Counted from the stretch's first letter, positions 56,066 to 64,000 are shown. The stretch: 64,000 nucleotides of DNA from Teichococcus coralli (GCF_009829925.1 NZ_SNVJ01000006.1:62001-126000), one strand, 5' to 3'. Notes: generated by a model not told the origin, from the sequence alone. Numbers and translations: made by a program.

Positions 56066-57061
56066 TCAGGCGCCGGTCGCTTGGATGGCGTCGGGCAGCT
56101 CGGGGCCGAATTGCTGCACGTATTCGGCGCGCACCGGCTCGACGACGATCTTCGCCATGGACTCGCGGTCGGGGTCGGCCACCACCTGCATGCCTTCCTC
56201 CTTCAGCTTGGCGATGGAGCCGGGCTCGGCATCCTCGTTCATCTGCCGCTGCTTGGGCGTGACCTCGGCGGCGACCGCGCGGATCAGCTCGCGGTGCTTC
56301 TCCGGCAGGGCGTCCATCCGCTGCTTCGACATGGCGAGGATGCCGGCGGTATAGGCGTGGCGCGTCAGGCTGAGGTGCTTCTGCACCTCGAAGAAGCGGG
56401 CGTTCAGGATCAGCGTCGTCGGGTTCTCCTGGCCATCCACCGTGCGGGTTTCCAGCGCGGTGAACAGTTCGGTGAAGGCGAGCGGCGTCGGGTTCGCGCC
56501 GAGGAGCTGGAAGGCCTTGATATGCGCCGGGTTCGGCGTGGTGCGGATCTTCAGTCCCTCGATGTCGGCGGCCGCCTTCACCGGCCGGCGCGAGTTGGTC
56601 AGGTTGCGGAAACCGATGTCCCAGAAGCCCAGCACCACCAGGCCGGCGGGCTCCAGCTCGGGCTTCAGCTTGTCGCCCATCGGGCCGTCCAGCACCGCCG
56701 TGACGTGCTTGCGGTCGCGGAATTGGAAGGGCAGGTCGAGCACGTTCAGCTTCGGCGCCAGGCCGGTGAAGTAGGGGTTGCCGGTCAGCGCGATGTCCAG
56801 CGTGCCGCCGCGCGCCGCGGAGATGATGGTGGGGTCGCTGCCGAGGGCGCCGTTGGGGAAGACCTGGACCTGGATGGCGCCATCCGAGCGCTCCTTCAGC
56901 GTCTTGGCGAAGAGCAGCGCGGCACGGTGCCAGCTGTCGCTCTCGGGGTGCGGATGGGCGAAGCGGATGCGGGTGGTCTGGGCATGGGCCGGAGCGGCAA
57001 CCCACGGCAGGGCCAGGCCGGCTGCGGCAGCGAGCGCCGCGCGGCGGGTGATTTCGACCAT
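56066..57061 (-). CDS. dctP: TRAP transporter solute-binding protein DctP
   Basis: A 331-aa periplasmic receptor. The signal peptide (MVEITRRAALAAAAGLALPW, cleavage near AHAQ) has a twin-Arg pattern. DctP hallmarks are GFRNLTNSRRPV and LKIRTTPN with the ligand-binding Arg173. AAGGAAAA lies before ATG 57061; longer in-frame extensions to beyond 57900 are GC artefacts. First gene of the operon; a GntR-operator-like sequence lies 37 bases upstream of the start codon. The ligand is an organic acid, unidentified. Confidence 0.94.
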   Translation of the reverse strand: MVEITRRAALAAAAGLALPWVAAPAHAQTTRIRFAHPHPESDSWHRAALLFAKTLKERSDGAIQVQVFPNGALGSDPTIISAARGGTLDIALTGNPYFTGLAPKLNVLDLPFQFRDRKHVTAVLDGPMGDKLKPELEPAGLVVLGFWDIGFRNLTNSRRPVKAAADIEGLKIRTTPNPAHIKAFQLLGANPTPLAFTELFTALETRTVDGQENPTTLILNARFFEVQKHLSLTRHAYTAGILAMSKQRMDALPEKHRELIRAVAAEVTPKQRQMNEDAEPGSIAKLKEEGMQVVADPDRESMAKIVVEPVRAEYVQQFGPELPDAIQATGA

Positions 57062-57097
57062 GGACGTTTTCCTTGTTTTGGCCGGGAGGCGAAGGCG

Positions 57098-57113
57098 GTA
57101 TACAGAATACAAA
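57098..57113. promoter_or_regulatory. GntR-type operator-like sequence upstream of dctP
   Basis: GTATACAGAATACAAA lies 37 bases before the dctP start codon. On the minus strand it reads TTTGTATTCTGTATAC, close to the TTGTATACAA operators of FadR-subfamily GntR repressors. It overlaps the probable promoter, a good place for repression. Related to the site at 45453-45465. Confidence 0.5.
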
Positions 57114-57320
57114 CAGCTTCCGAAACGACGCAAGGCCTTGTGGCGGCGCAGGCGAGTCCGCCCGTCCAGGGCGCCAGCCACGCTGCACCGCCCTGCCACG
57201 CAGGCCCGGGCCGGATGGTCACGCCGATTTGGCGCCGGAGCCTTCCCCGCGCTCATGCCCGAGGTTGCGAAACGGCACGCCGCTCCCCCACCTTTGCTCT
57301 GCAGGCCAAGGAGAGCGGCG

Positions 57321-57692
57321 ATGCTGATCCGGGACTTCCTGAACCTCCTGCTCGACGACACGCTGGAGGAGGCGCGCCTCCGCCACCGTGGCCCGGAGGA
57401 CAGGCTGGCCTTCCAGGGTGCCGAGCGCGGCGTGGAGGATAGCCGCAGGGCCATGACCGGCGAGCAGATGCGCAGGAAGCTGCGGGAACTGCTCGAGGAG
57501 GCGCGGGCAAGCGCCGAGGCGGCCAGCGGACGCCCGGACGAGGCCTTCTGGTTCTCGCGCGAGCTGCATGTCGAATGGATCGCCAAGGTGATCAGCGTCG
57601 TGCTGCTGACAGCCCATGTCGAGGTCATCGTGACGCCCTCGCGCGAGGCGGCGCTGAAGGCGGCGCAGTTGATGGAGCTCGATCCCGGCTGA
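57321..57692 (+). CDS. Hypothetical protein
   Basis: A 123-aa soluble protein I do not recognise. It begins with an acidic helical region (MLIRDFLNLLLDDTLEEARL), has a charged middle with RRKLRELLEEARASAE and ends with EWIAKVISVVLLTAHVEVIV, which could be an amphipathic or buried strand-helix unit. AAGGAGAGCGGCG before ATG 57321 is one of the strongest RBSs in the window, so it is probably expressed. Divergent from dctP; 96 bases upstream of the GMC gene. Confidence 0.7.
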   Translation: MLIRDFLNLLLDDTLEEARLRHRGPEDRLAFQGAERGVEDSRRAMTGEQMRRKLRELLEEARASAEAASGRPDEAFWFSRELHVEWIAKVISVVLLTAHVEVIVTPSREAALKAAQLMELDPG

Positions 57693-57788
57693 GCGTCCGG
57701 CATCGCCCGCGCGCCTCTCGCACCCGGGCGGAGAGCGTCGTAGCCTCGCCTGGGCACTCGCCCGGGCAACTTGGAGACGCCGTGATCC

Positions 57789-59357
57789 ATGCATGACGTG
57801 ATTGTGGTCGGTGCAGGCTCGGCTGGCGCGCCGCTCGCCGCCCGCCTTTCGGAAGACCCCTCCCGCCGCGTGCTGCTGCTGGAAGCCGGGCGGGACTGGC
57901 GCAGCGCCGAGGCGCCCCCTGCCCTGCGCAGCGCCAACATCATCCCCTTCATGCACAGCCCCGCGCACCAGGCGGATTGGCAATGGCCGGCATTGATGGC
58001 GCGCCGCACGCGGGCGCAGGCGCCGCGCTTCTACTGGCGCGGAAAGGCGCTCGGCGGCTCCTCCACGGTCAACGCGCAGATCGCCATCCGCGGCGTGCCG
58101 GCAGCCTTCGATGCCTGGGCGGAGGCGGGCTGCGAAGGCTGGTCGGCAGCCGAGGTTCTGCCGATCTTCGACGCCATCGAGGACGACGCCGAGACCGGCA
58201 CCGCGCCCGGCATCCGGCGCGGCGGCCCGTTGCCCGTGCATCGCACGCCCTTGGCCGAATGGGGCGCGGTCGACCTGGCGTTGCGGGAGGCGGCGCTCGC
58301 CGCGGGCTATCCCTGGAAGCCCGACCAGAACGCACCCGAGGGCGAGGGCCTATCCTGCCACCCGATCAACAGCCGCGACGGCCAGCGCGTGACCACCAAC
58401 GACGGCTATCTGGAGCCGGCGCGCGGCCGGCCGAACCTGGAGATCCGCGGCGGCGCGCTGGTGGACCGGGTGCTGTTCGACGGCAGCGCGGTGCGTGGCG
58501 TGCGCGTGCGCTTCGAGGGTTGCGGCGAATGGCAGGAGCTGCCCGCGCGCGAGGTGGTGCTCTGCGCCGGCGCCATCCATAGCCCGGCCATCCTGATGCG
58601 TTCAGGGATCGGGCCGGCGGCGGCGCTGGCGAGGCTCGGCATTCCCGTGCTGCACGAACAGCCGGCGGTGGGGCAGCATTTCATGGACCATCCGATCCTG
58701 CGCGCCAGCCTCGCGCTGCGCCCGGAGCACCAGGCGCGCGGGCGGGATGCGCGGCACACCAACTGCTGCCTGACCTACAGCAGCGGCTTCGGCGGGGAGC
58801 GCGACATGATCATGGTGGCCTACAACCACCGCAACCTGCCGCCCGGCGAGGAGCCTTCGCCCGCCGGCGGCATCGGTGTCGCCCTGTATGAGGCCTATTC
58901 GCGCGGGGAGTTGCGGCTGCTCTCCGCGGCGCCCGAGGCGCAGCCGGAGATCGAGGAGAACATGCTCGACCACCCCACTGACCGGCTGCGGCTGCGCGAT
59001 GGGGTGCGCCGCCTCGCCCGCATGACGGCCATGGCGCCGGTGCAGCGCATCGTCACCGCCGCCACCTTTGGCGACACCGGTCTCGGCATGGCCGAGGCCG
59101 CCGCGCTGCCCGACGATGCGCTGGACGCCCTCATGCTGGAGCAGGCCGGCGACATCCAGCACGCCGCCGGCACCTGCCGCATGACCGCGCATGAGGATCC
59201 GCGCGGCGTGGTGGACCCCGATCTGCGCGTGCGCGGCGTGCAGGGCCTTCGCATCGCTGACGCCTCGATCATGCCGAGCGACTGCCGGGCCAACCTGCAC
59301 TTCACCTGCGTGATGATCGGCGAGATGCTGGCCCGCCGGATGCGGCGCTCCGCCTGA
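57789..59357 (+). CDS. GMC family oxidoreductase (choline dehydrogenase-like)
   Basis: A 522-aa FAD-dependent alcohol oxidase or dehydrogenase. The FAD motif VVGAGSAGAPLAARLSE is at residues 6-22. YWRGKALGGSSTVNAQIAIRG is GMC signature 1, and CAGAIHSPAILMRSGIGP is signature 2. The C-terminal region has IQHAAGTCRM and a catalytic His in ANLHFT. No signal peptide. Substrate is some primary alcohol; choline is only the namesake of the family. It stands between an unknown small gene and the SDR gene in the same direction. Confidence 0.9.
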   Translation: MHDVIVVGAGSAGAPLAARLSEDPSRRVLLLEAGRDWRSAEAPPALRSANIIPFMHSPAHQADWQWPALMARRTRAQAPRFYWRGKALGGSSTVNAQIAIRGVPAAFDAWAEAGCEGWSAAEVLPIFDAIEDDAETGTAPGIRRGGPLPVHRTPLAEWGAVDLALREAALAAGYPWKPDQNAPEGEGLSCHPINSRDGQRVTTNDGYLEPARGRPNLEIRGGALVDRVLFDGSAVRGVRVRFEGCGEWQELPAREVVLCAGAIHSPAILMRSGIGPAAALARLGIPVLHEQPAVGQHFMDHPILRASLALRPEHQARGRDARHTNCCLTYSSGFGGERDMIMVAYNHRNLPPGEEPSPAGGIGVALYEAYSRGELRLLSAAPEAQPEIEENMLDHPTDRLRLRDGVRRLARMTAMAPVQRIVTAATFGDTGLGMAEAAALPDDALDALMLEQAGDIQHAAGTCRMTAHEDPRGVVDPDLRVRGVQGLRIADASIMPSDCRANLHFTCVMIGEMLARRMRRSA

Positions 59358-59563
59358 CCGAACCGGCCGTCCAGCGCAGCGCGGCGGCCAGCGCCTTTAT
59401 CGTTGGGCCCCCGGCAGGTTCCCCGCCGCCGCATGGAGCGACGGCGCGGCATCACCGCGGAAGGCAAAGGCATGGAGATCCCTCATGTCCGGCCCGGCTG
59501 TAACGTGGGAGGACGCCCTCCGCTTCCGGCAGCCTTGCGGCGCAGGCCGCGCGAAGGTTTTCA

Positions 59564-59589
59564 GGAACCCCCTGCCCCATCGGCCGGTT
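59564..59589 (+). promoter_or_regulatory. Possible EcfG-type general-stress promoter of the SDR-dehydrogenase pair
   Basis: GGAAC (59564-59568) is followed after 17 bases by GGTT (59586-59589), close to the EcfG consensus GGAAC-N16/17-CGTT. The start of transcription would fall about 20-25 bases before ATG 59620. The proteins encoded (SDR and Zn-dehydrogenase) are of kinds often found in alphaproteobacterial general-stress regulons. Confidence 0.45.
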
Positions 59590-59619
59590 ACGACGCCAAG
59601 CCAGTGTTGTGGAGGCGGC

Positions 59620-60411
59620 ATGTCAGCAGATCCCCGGAAGCCATTCGCCATCGTCACCGGCGCCTCGACAGGCATCGGCTACGAGCTTGCAAAGTGCTGC
59701 GCGCAGAACGGCTTCGACCTTCTGGTCGTGGCGGATGAGGCAGCCATCCACAAGGCCGCCACGGACCTGCACGGCCTCGGCGCGACGGTGGAGGCCGTGG
59801 AAGCCGATCTCGCCACCCTTGCGGGGGTGGAAAAGGTCTGGGCCGCGCTTGGCGACCGTCCGCTTGACGCGTTGCTGGCCAATGCGGGCCGTGGCCTTGG
59901 AAAGGGCTTCCTGGATCAGGACTTCGATGCGGTGCGCCGGGTGATCGACACCAACATCACGGGTACCGTTTTCCTGATCCAGAAGGCAGGCCGCGCGATG
60001 CGGGCGCAAGGCCATGGCCGGATCCTCATCACCGGCTCCATCGCGGGCTTCATCCCCGGCACCTACCAGGCGGTCTACAACGCGTCGAAGGCCTTCCTGG
60101 ACTCCTTCTCCTTCGCGCTGCGGCACGAGGTGAAGGAACAGGGCATCTCCGTCACCTGCCTCATGCCCGGCGCCACCGAGACCGAGTTCTTCGAGCGCGC
60201 CGGCCTGATGGATACCAAGATCGGCCAGTCCAGCAAGGACGACCCGGCCGATGTGGCAAGGACCGGTTTCGACGCGATGATGCGCGGCGATGGCGACGTG
60301 GTGAGCGGCTGGCACAACAAGCTGCAGACGGCCATCGCCTCGGTAACGCCGGCAGGCCTGCTCGCCCGGCAGCACGGCGCCGCCGCGGCGCCCGGCTCCG
60401 GCAAGCAGTAG
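59620..60411 (+). CDS. Short-chain dehydrogenase/reductase (SDR)
   Basis: A 263-aa classical SDR. The cofactor motif TGASTGIG is at 13-20, NAG at 88-90, and the catalytic residues are Ser140 (LITGSIAG) and Tyr153-x3-Lys157 (YNASK). The C-terminal half resembles DltE/YqjQ-type SDRs (CLMPGATETEFFERAG). GGAGG lies 4 bases before ATG 59620; the longer frame from 59485 would read through the EcfG-like promoter and was rejected. It is followed by a Zn-dehydrogenase after 51 bases, probably one operon. Substrate unknown. Confidence 0.9.
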   Translation: MSADPRKPFAIVTGASTGIGYELAKCCAQNGFDLLVVADEAAIHKAATDLHGLGATVEAVEADLATLAGVEKVWAALGDRPLDALLANAGRGLGKGFLDQDFDAVRRVIDTNITGTVFLIQKAGRAMRAQGHGRILITGSIAGFIPGTYQAVYNASKAFLDSFSFALRHEVKEQGISVTCLMPGATETEFFERAGLMDTKIGQSSKDDPADVARTGFDAMMRGDGDVVSGWHNKLQTAIASVTPAGLLARQHGAAAAPGSGKQ

Positions 60412-60462
60412 GCCCCAAGCCCCCGCTCCACTCACCGGCATTTTCTCGGAGAAAGATCCGCC

Positions 60463-61638
60463 ATGAAAGCACTGACCTGGCACGGCAAGGGCGACATCCG
60501 CTGCGAATCGGTTCCCGACCCGAAGATCGAGGACGGGCGCGACGCCATCATCAAGGTCACCGCCTGCGCCATCTGCGGCTCCGACCTGCACCTGATGGGC
60601 GGCTTCGTGCCGACCATGGAAAGCGGCGACGTGCTTGGCCATGAATGCATGGGCGAGGTGGTCGAGGTCGGGCGCGAGAACAGCAAGCTCAAGGTCGGCG
60701 ACCGCATCGTGGTGCCCTTCACCATCTGCTGCGGCGAGTGCCGGCAGTGCAAATGGGGCAATTGGTCGCTCTGCGAACGCTCCAACCGCAACGGCAAGCT
60801 GCAGGCCGAGCAGTTCGGCTACCCCGGTGCGGGGCTGTTCGGCTACTCGCACGTCACGGGCGGCTATGCCGGCGGGCAGGCCGAGTACATCCGCGTGCCC
60901 TATGCCGATGTCACCCATCTCAAGGTCCCGGAGAGCCTGACGGACGAGCAGGTGCTGTTCCTGTCCGACATCTTCCCCACCGCCTGGATGGCGGCCGAGA
61001 ACTGCGAGATCAAGCCGGGCGACACCATCGCCGTCTGGGGCTGCGGGCCGGTCGGGCAGCTCGCCATCCGCTCCTGCTTCCTGCTTGGCGCCAAGCGCGT
61101 CATCGCCATCGACACGGTGCCGGAGCGGCTGGCGCTGGCGCGCGAGGCCGGCGCCGAGACGATCGACTACGCCGAGGGCAAGGTGCAGGAAACCATCATC
61201 GAGCTGACCAAGGGCCTGGGCCCGGACGCGGTGATCGAGGCGGTGGGGATGGAGAGCCATGGCGCCGACACCATGGCGCAGAGCCTCACCTCCAACATCA
61301 TGAGCCACACCATCAGCATGGAGCGGCCTTTCGCGCTGAACCAGGCGATCCTCGCCTGCCGGCCGGGCGGCATCGTCTCGGTGCCGGGCGTCTATGTCAG
61401 CTTCTCGCCGGTCGCCATGGGCGCCTTCATGAACAAGGCGCTGACCATGAAGACGGGCCAGACCCATATGCTGCGCTACATGGAGCCGTTGCTGCGGCGC
61501 ATCGAGAAGGGCGAGATCGACCCCTCCTTCGTCATCACCCACCGCGCCACCTCGCTGGAGGACGGGCCGGACCTCTACAGCACCTTCCGCGACAAGAAGG
61601 ACGGCTGCGTGAAGGTGGTCATGCGCCCGCACGGCTGA
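60463..61638 (+). CDS. Zinc-dependent dehydrogenase (formaldehyde dehydrogenase-like)
   Basis: A 391-aa medium-chain dehydrogenase. Catalytic zinc: Cys38 (AICGSDLH) and His60-Glu61 (LGHECMGEV). Structural zinc: Cys90, Cys93, Cys96 and Cys104 (CCGECRQCKWGN...C). NAD fold: VWGCGPVGQLAIRSCFLLGA. The sequence resembles the group annotated as glutathione-dependent formaldehyde or general alcohol dehydrogenases that sit next to SDR genes. Upstream TTTTCTCGGAGAAAGATCCGCC carries GGAGA as RBS. A strong hairpin follows the stop. Confidence 0.9.
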   Translation: MKALTWHGKGDIRCESVPDPKIEDGRDAIIKVTACAICGSDLHLMGGFVPTMESGDVLGHECMGEVVEVGRENSKLKVGDRIVVPFTICCGECRQCKWGNWSLCERSNRNGKLQAEQFGYPGAGLFGYSHVTGGYAGGQAEYIRVPYADVTHLKVPESLTDEQVLFLSDIFPTAWMAAENCEIKPGDTIAVWGCGPVGQLAIRSCFLLGAKRVIAIDTVPERLALAREAGAETIDYAEGKVQETIIELTKGLGPDAVIEAVGMESHGADTMAQSLTSNIMSHTISMERPFALNQAILACRPGGIVSVPGVYVSFSPVAMGAFMNKALTMKTGQTHMLRYMEPLLRRIEKGEIDPSFVITHRATSLEDGPDLYSTFRDKKDGCVKVVMRPHG

Positions 61639-61650
61639 GGATGGCGCCGA

Positions 61651-61680
61651 GGCGGCAGCGGGCGCGGGCCCGCTGCCGCC
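61651..61680. terminator. Perfect 13-bp hairpin between convergent dehydrogenase and tctC genes
   Basis: GGCGGCAGCGGGC (61651-61663) pairs perfectly with GCCCGCTGCCGCC (61668-61680) around GCGG. It starts 12 bases after the plus-strand stop and ends 9 bases before the minus-strand stop, so it can end both transcripts. No T-tract. Confidence 0.65.
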
Positions 61681-61689
61681 CTGCCCGGC

Positions 61690-62670
61690 TCAGTCCGCGT
61701 ATTGCCCGGCGTCCTGGATGATCGGCCGCCAGCGCGCCACCTCCTCCGCCAGGAAGCGCGCGTGGTAGGCCGGGGTGGCGCGCTCCTGGCTGGCCGGGGC
61801 CGTCACCAGCTCGCCGAAGCGGGCCAGCAGCCGCTCCTCGCGCAGGGCGGCGCGGATGGCGGCGGAAAGCCGCTCCTGCACCTCCGGGGGCGTGCCGCGC
61901 GGGGCGTAGAGGCCATGCCAGGTGCTCATGGCGAACTGCGGCGCGCCGGCCTCGGCGGTGGTCGGGAGATCGAGGCCGGGCACGCGCTCCGGCAGCGTCA
62001 CCGCATAGGCCTTGATGCGGCCGTCGCGGATGAAGCCCACCGTGTTGGTCGCCTGGTCGCAGAACAGGTCGATGCGGCCGGCCATCAGGTCGGTGATGGC
62101 GGGGGCGCTGCCGCGGAACACCACGCTGGTCAGCGCCTTGCCTGCCGTGCGCTGCAGCAGCATGCCGCAGAGCTGGTTGGCGCCGCCGAGGCCGGAATGC
62201 GCGAGCGTCAGCGCATCGCCCTTCTCCTGGATGGCGGCCAGCACGCCCTGCAGGTCGGCGGCGGGAAAGTCGGGACGCGCCACGACCGTCATCGCCGCGT
62301 CCGAGACCAGGCCGAGCGGGGCGAAGCTCTCCTGCACGTCGTAGGGCAGCTTGCGGTAGAGCGTGGCCGTGCTGGCATGGCCGATGTGGTGCATCAGCAG
62401 CGTGTATCCGTCCGGCCGCGCCTGGGCGACGCGCGCGGCGGCGATGGTGCCGCCGGCACCGGTGATGTTTTCCACCACCACGGGCTGGCCGAGGTTCTTC
62501 GACATGCCCTCGGCCACCAGGCGGCTGACCACGTCGGTCGGGCCGCCGGCGGCGAAGGGCACGGTGATGGTGACGGCATGGTCGGGGAAGCCCGCCGCCC
62601 GGGCGGAGCGCAGGGCGGGAATGGCCAGCAGGGCGGAGCCTGCGGCGAGCAGCGTGCGTCGTTGCAGCAT
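61690..62670 (-). CDS. Bug family tripartite tricarboxylate transporter substrate-binding protein (orphan TctC)
   Basis: A 326-aa periplasmic receptor with a signal peptide (RRTLLAAGSALLAIPAL, cleavage near ARAAG). The ligand loops FPDHAVTITVPFAAGGPTD and VENITGAGGTIAAARVAQA are typical of Bug proteins. It lies 30 bases after a tartrate dehydrogenase-like gene on the same strand, so the two form an operon, but no tctA or tctB is beside it. It may share a membrane partner such as the orphan tctBA at 3145-5257, or work as a sensor. Ligand possibly tartrate or malate, by context. Confidence 0.92.
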   Translation of the reverse strand: MLQRRTLLAAGSALLAIPALRSARAAGFPDHAVTITVPFAAGGPTDVVSRLVAEGMSKNLGQPVVVENITGAGGTIAAARVAQARPDGYTLLMHHIGHASTATLYRKLPYDVQESFAPLGLVSDAAMTVVARPDFPAADLQGVLAAIQEKGDALTLAHSGLGGANQLCGMLLQRTAGKALTSVVFRGSAPAITDLMAGRIDLFCDQATNTVGFIRDGRIKAYAVTLPERVPGLDLPTTAEAGAPQFAMSTWHGLYAPRGTPPEVQERLSAAIRAALREERLLARFGELVTAPASQERATPAYHARFLAEEVARWRPIIQDAGQYAD

Positions 62671-62700
62671 GGACGTTTCCTTTGTTGTGGTTCGTTCGGC

Positions 62701-63774
62701 TCAGACGTTGGCGCTGTGGATGGCGTCGCAGACCGCCTCCGTCACCTGCTTCGTCGTGGCCTTGCCGCCGAGGTCTGGCGTCAGGACGCCGGCGCCGGTG
62801 ACGCGCTCGACCGCCCGCATCAGCCGCGCGGCGGCCTCCGGCTCGCCCAGGTGCTCCAGCATCTGCGCGCCGGTCCAGAAGGTGGCGATGGGGTTGGCGA
62901 TGCCCTTCCCCGTGATGTCGAAGGCGGAGCCGTGGATCGGCTCGAACATGGAGGGGAAGCGCCGCTCCGGGTCCACATTGCCGGTGGGCGCGACGCCGAG
63001 CGAGCCGGCCAGGGCGGCGGCGAGATCGGAGAGGATGTCGGCGTGCAGGTTGGTGGCGACGATGGTGTCCAGGCTCTGCGGCTTCAGCACCATGCGCATG
63101 GTCATGGCGTCCACCAGCATCTTGTCCCAGGTGACGTCGGAGAATTCCCGGGAGACCTCCTCGGCGATCTCGTCCCACATCACCATGCCGAAGCGCTGGG
63201 CGTTGGACTTGGTGACCACGGTGAGGAGCTTGCGCGGACGGGCCTGCGCCAGGCGGAAGGCGTAGCGCATGATCCGCGTGACGCCGACGCGGGTGAAGAT
63301 GGCCACCTCGGTCGCCACCTCCTCCGGGAGGCCACGATGCGCGCGGCCGCCATGGCCGGCATACTCGCCCTCGGAGTTCTCGCGCACGATCACCCAGTCG
63401 AGGTCGCCCGGGCCGCAGTCGCGCAGCGGCGGGGTGACGCCGGGCAGGATCTTGGTGGGGCGGACATTGGCGTACTGGTCGAAGCCCTGGCAGATCGGCA
63501 GGCGCAGGCCCCAGAGCGTGACATGGTCCGGCACATCCGGCGCGCCGACGGCGCCGAAATAGATGGCGTCGAACTTCTTGAGGGTGGCGAGCCCGTCGGC
63601 GGGCATCATCACGCCGTGCTGCCGGTAGTAGTCCGAGCCCCAGGGGAAGGTCTCGACATGCAGCCGGAAGCTGCCCATGCGCCGCTCCAGGGCGGCGAGC
63701 GCCTGCAGGCCCGCGGCGATGACCTCGGGACCGATGCCGTCGGCCGGGATGGCGGCGATGCTGTATTCGCGCAT
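62701..63774 (-). CDS. Tartrate dehydrogenase / D-malate dehydrogenase family protein
   Basis: A 357-aa NAD-dependent decarboxylating dehydrogenase of the isopropylmalate-dehydrogenase fold. The start AAIPADGIGPEV is diagnostic. WVIVRENSEGEYAGHGGR carries substrate and metal contacts, VTKSNAQRFGMVMWDE the catalytic Lys, and FEPIHGSAFDITGKGIANPIA the cofactor end. WGSDYY near residue 55 favours the tartrate/D-malate (TtuC/DmlA) branch over LeuB. ATG 63774 with AGGAGAG upstream is preferred over one nine codons earlier. Divergent from a LysR regulator, the usual arrangement for dmlA-type genes. Confidence 0.9.
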   Translation of the reverse strand: MREYSIAAIPADGIGPEVIAAGLQALAALERRMGSFRLHVETFPWGSDYYRQHGVMMPADGLATLKKFDAIYFGAVGAPDVPDHVTLWGLRLPICQGFDQYANVRPTKILPGVTPPLRDCGPGDLDWVIVRENSEGEYAGHGGRAHRGLPEEVATEVAIFTRVGVTRIMRYAFRLAQARPRKLLTVVTKSNAQRFGMVMWDEIAEEVSREFSDVTWDKMLVDAMTMRMVLKPQSLDTIVATNLHADILSDLAAALAGSLGVAPTGNVDPERRFPSMFEPIHGSAFDITGKGIANPIATFWTGAQMLEHLGEPEAAARLMRAVERVTGAGVLTPDLGGKATTKQVTEAVCDAIHSANV

Positions 63775-63841
63775 GGGCGGTTCTCTCCTGCGGTTTGCCA
63801 TCCAGGCTAGGCCCAGCCGGCCGCCGCCGCCGCATCCGAAA

Positions 63842-63866
63842 GATTGTGCAAAAAAAGGCGATAATC
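63842..63866. promoter_or_regulatory. Candidate LysR-type operator between tartrate dehydrogenase gene and lysR
   Basis: GATTGT (63842-63847) and ATAATC (63861-63866) form an imperfect dyad (5 of 6 pairs) around an A-rich spacer in the 132-base divergent region. Position and AT content suit a LysR regulator site; no binding data. Confidence 0.35.
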
Positions 63867-63906
63867 AGGGCTGGCGCGGCTATGCTCCCGCCGGGAGGGC
63901 CGCGGA

Positions 63907-64000
63907 ATGGACCTGAAGCAGCTCCGGTGCTTCCTCGCGGTGGCGGAGGCGCTGCATTTTGGCCGCGCCGCCGCAAGGCTGAACATGCTCCCCACCGCGC
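63907..64000 (+). CDS. LysR family transcriptional regulator (partial, N-terminal 31 codons)
   Basis: Only the start of the winged-HTH is inside the window: [20 protein letters not shown] followed by AAARLNM, which is the standard LysR N-terminus (the pattern continues towards PxS in full-length proteins; here MLPTA is the last visible part). It is divergent from the tartrate dehydrogenase-like gene and very likely activates it in response to the substrate, as DmlR does for dmlA. The rest of the gene lies beyond the window. Confidence 0.92.
   Translation, partial: MDLKQLRCFLAVAEALHFGRAAARLNMLPTA

Noticed and set aside
57062..58009. Upstream extension of dctP
   Set aside because: It would bury the signal peptide, which starts at 57061 with a good RBS, and overlap the gene at 57321.

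Overview
The window is about 64 kb of very GC-rich (roughly 70%) bacterial chromosome. Gene content suggests an alphaproteobacterium of the Acetobacteraceae (Roseomonas-like). The evidence is a DUF1491 gene, an mreBCD-mrdA-rodA block, opgGH, a glutamyl-Q tRNA(Asp) synthetase, and an unusual load of tripartite tricarboxylate (Tct/Bug) and TRAP transporters next to amidases and dehydrogenases. I see no rRNA, IS element, prophage or CRISPR. The only tRNA is tRNA-Lys(CTT) at 27737-27812. Almost every large open frame opposite a real gene is a GC-driven shadow.

Layout. 1-16.6 kb is housekeeping and accessory metabolism: a carboxylesterase cut by the window edge, gluQ, manC, an orphan tctBA transporter pair, an M20 amidase with a PanE-like reductase, cytochrome b561, a second M20 amidase, opgG-opgH for periplasmic glucans, and a beta-carbonic anhydrase. 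16.8-21.1 kb is an iron locus: an imelysin-type periplasmic protein divergent from a Fur-box-preceded TonB siderophore receptor and a PiuC-type dioxygenase. 22-27.7 kb is the rod-shape operon mreBCD-mrdA-rodA followed by tRNA-Lys. 27.9-35.8 kb holds a soluble globin-type chemoreceptor, a TAXI-TRAP uptake system and a divergent FixL/FixJ-like two-component pair with a FixJ-like palindrome between them. A lone SF2 helicase and a D-aminopeptidase-like hydrolase follow. 39.8-45.2 kb is a five-gene operon tctC-tctB-tctA-amidohydrolase-M20 amidase.

45.6-52.0 kb is the most striking region: a tightly overlapping six-gene operon rsbR-rsbS-rsbT-(HATPase/PP2C)-hybrid kinase-hybrid kinase. This is a stressosome core wired to phosphorelay proteins instead of an RsbU/V/W/sigma-B chain. 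The first hybrid kinase carries an N-terminal domain that resembles the neighbouring RsbT but lacks its N-box asparagine.

52.4-64 kb is again catabolic and stress related: an alcohol dehydrogenase, a dctP-cyclase-dctQ-dctM TRAP operon, an unknown small protein, a GMC oxidoreductase, an SDR plus Zn-dehydrogenase pair behind an EcfG-like promoter, and a tartrate dehydrogenase-like gene with a Bug-type binding protein divergent from a LysR regulator cut by the window end.

Gene starts were re-chosen from RBS spacing, overlaps and family N-termini. Regulatory calls are by eye and are marked with lower confidence.
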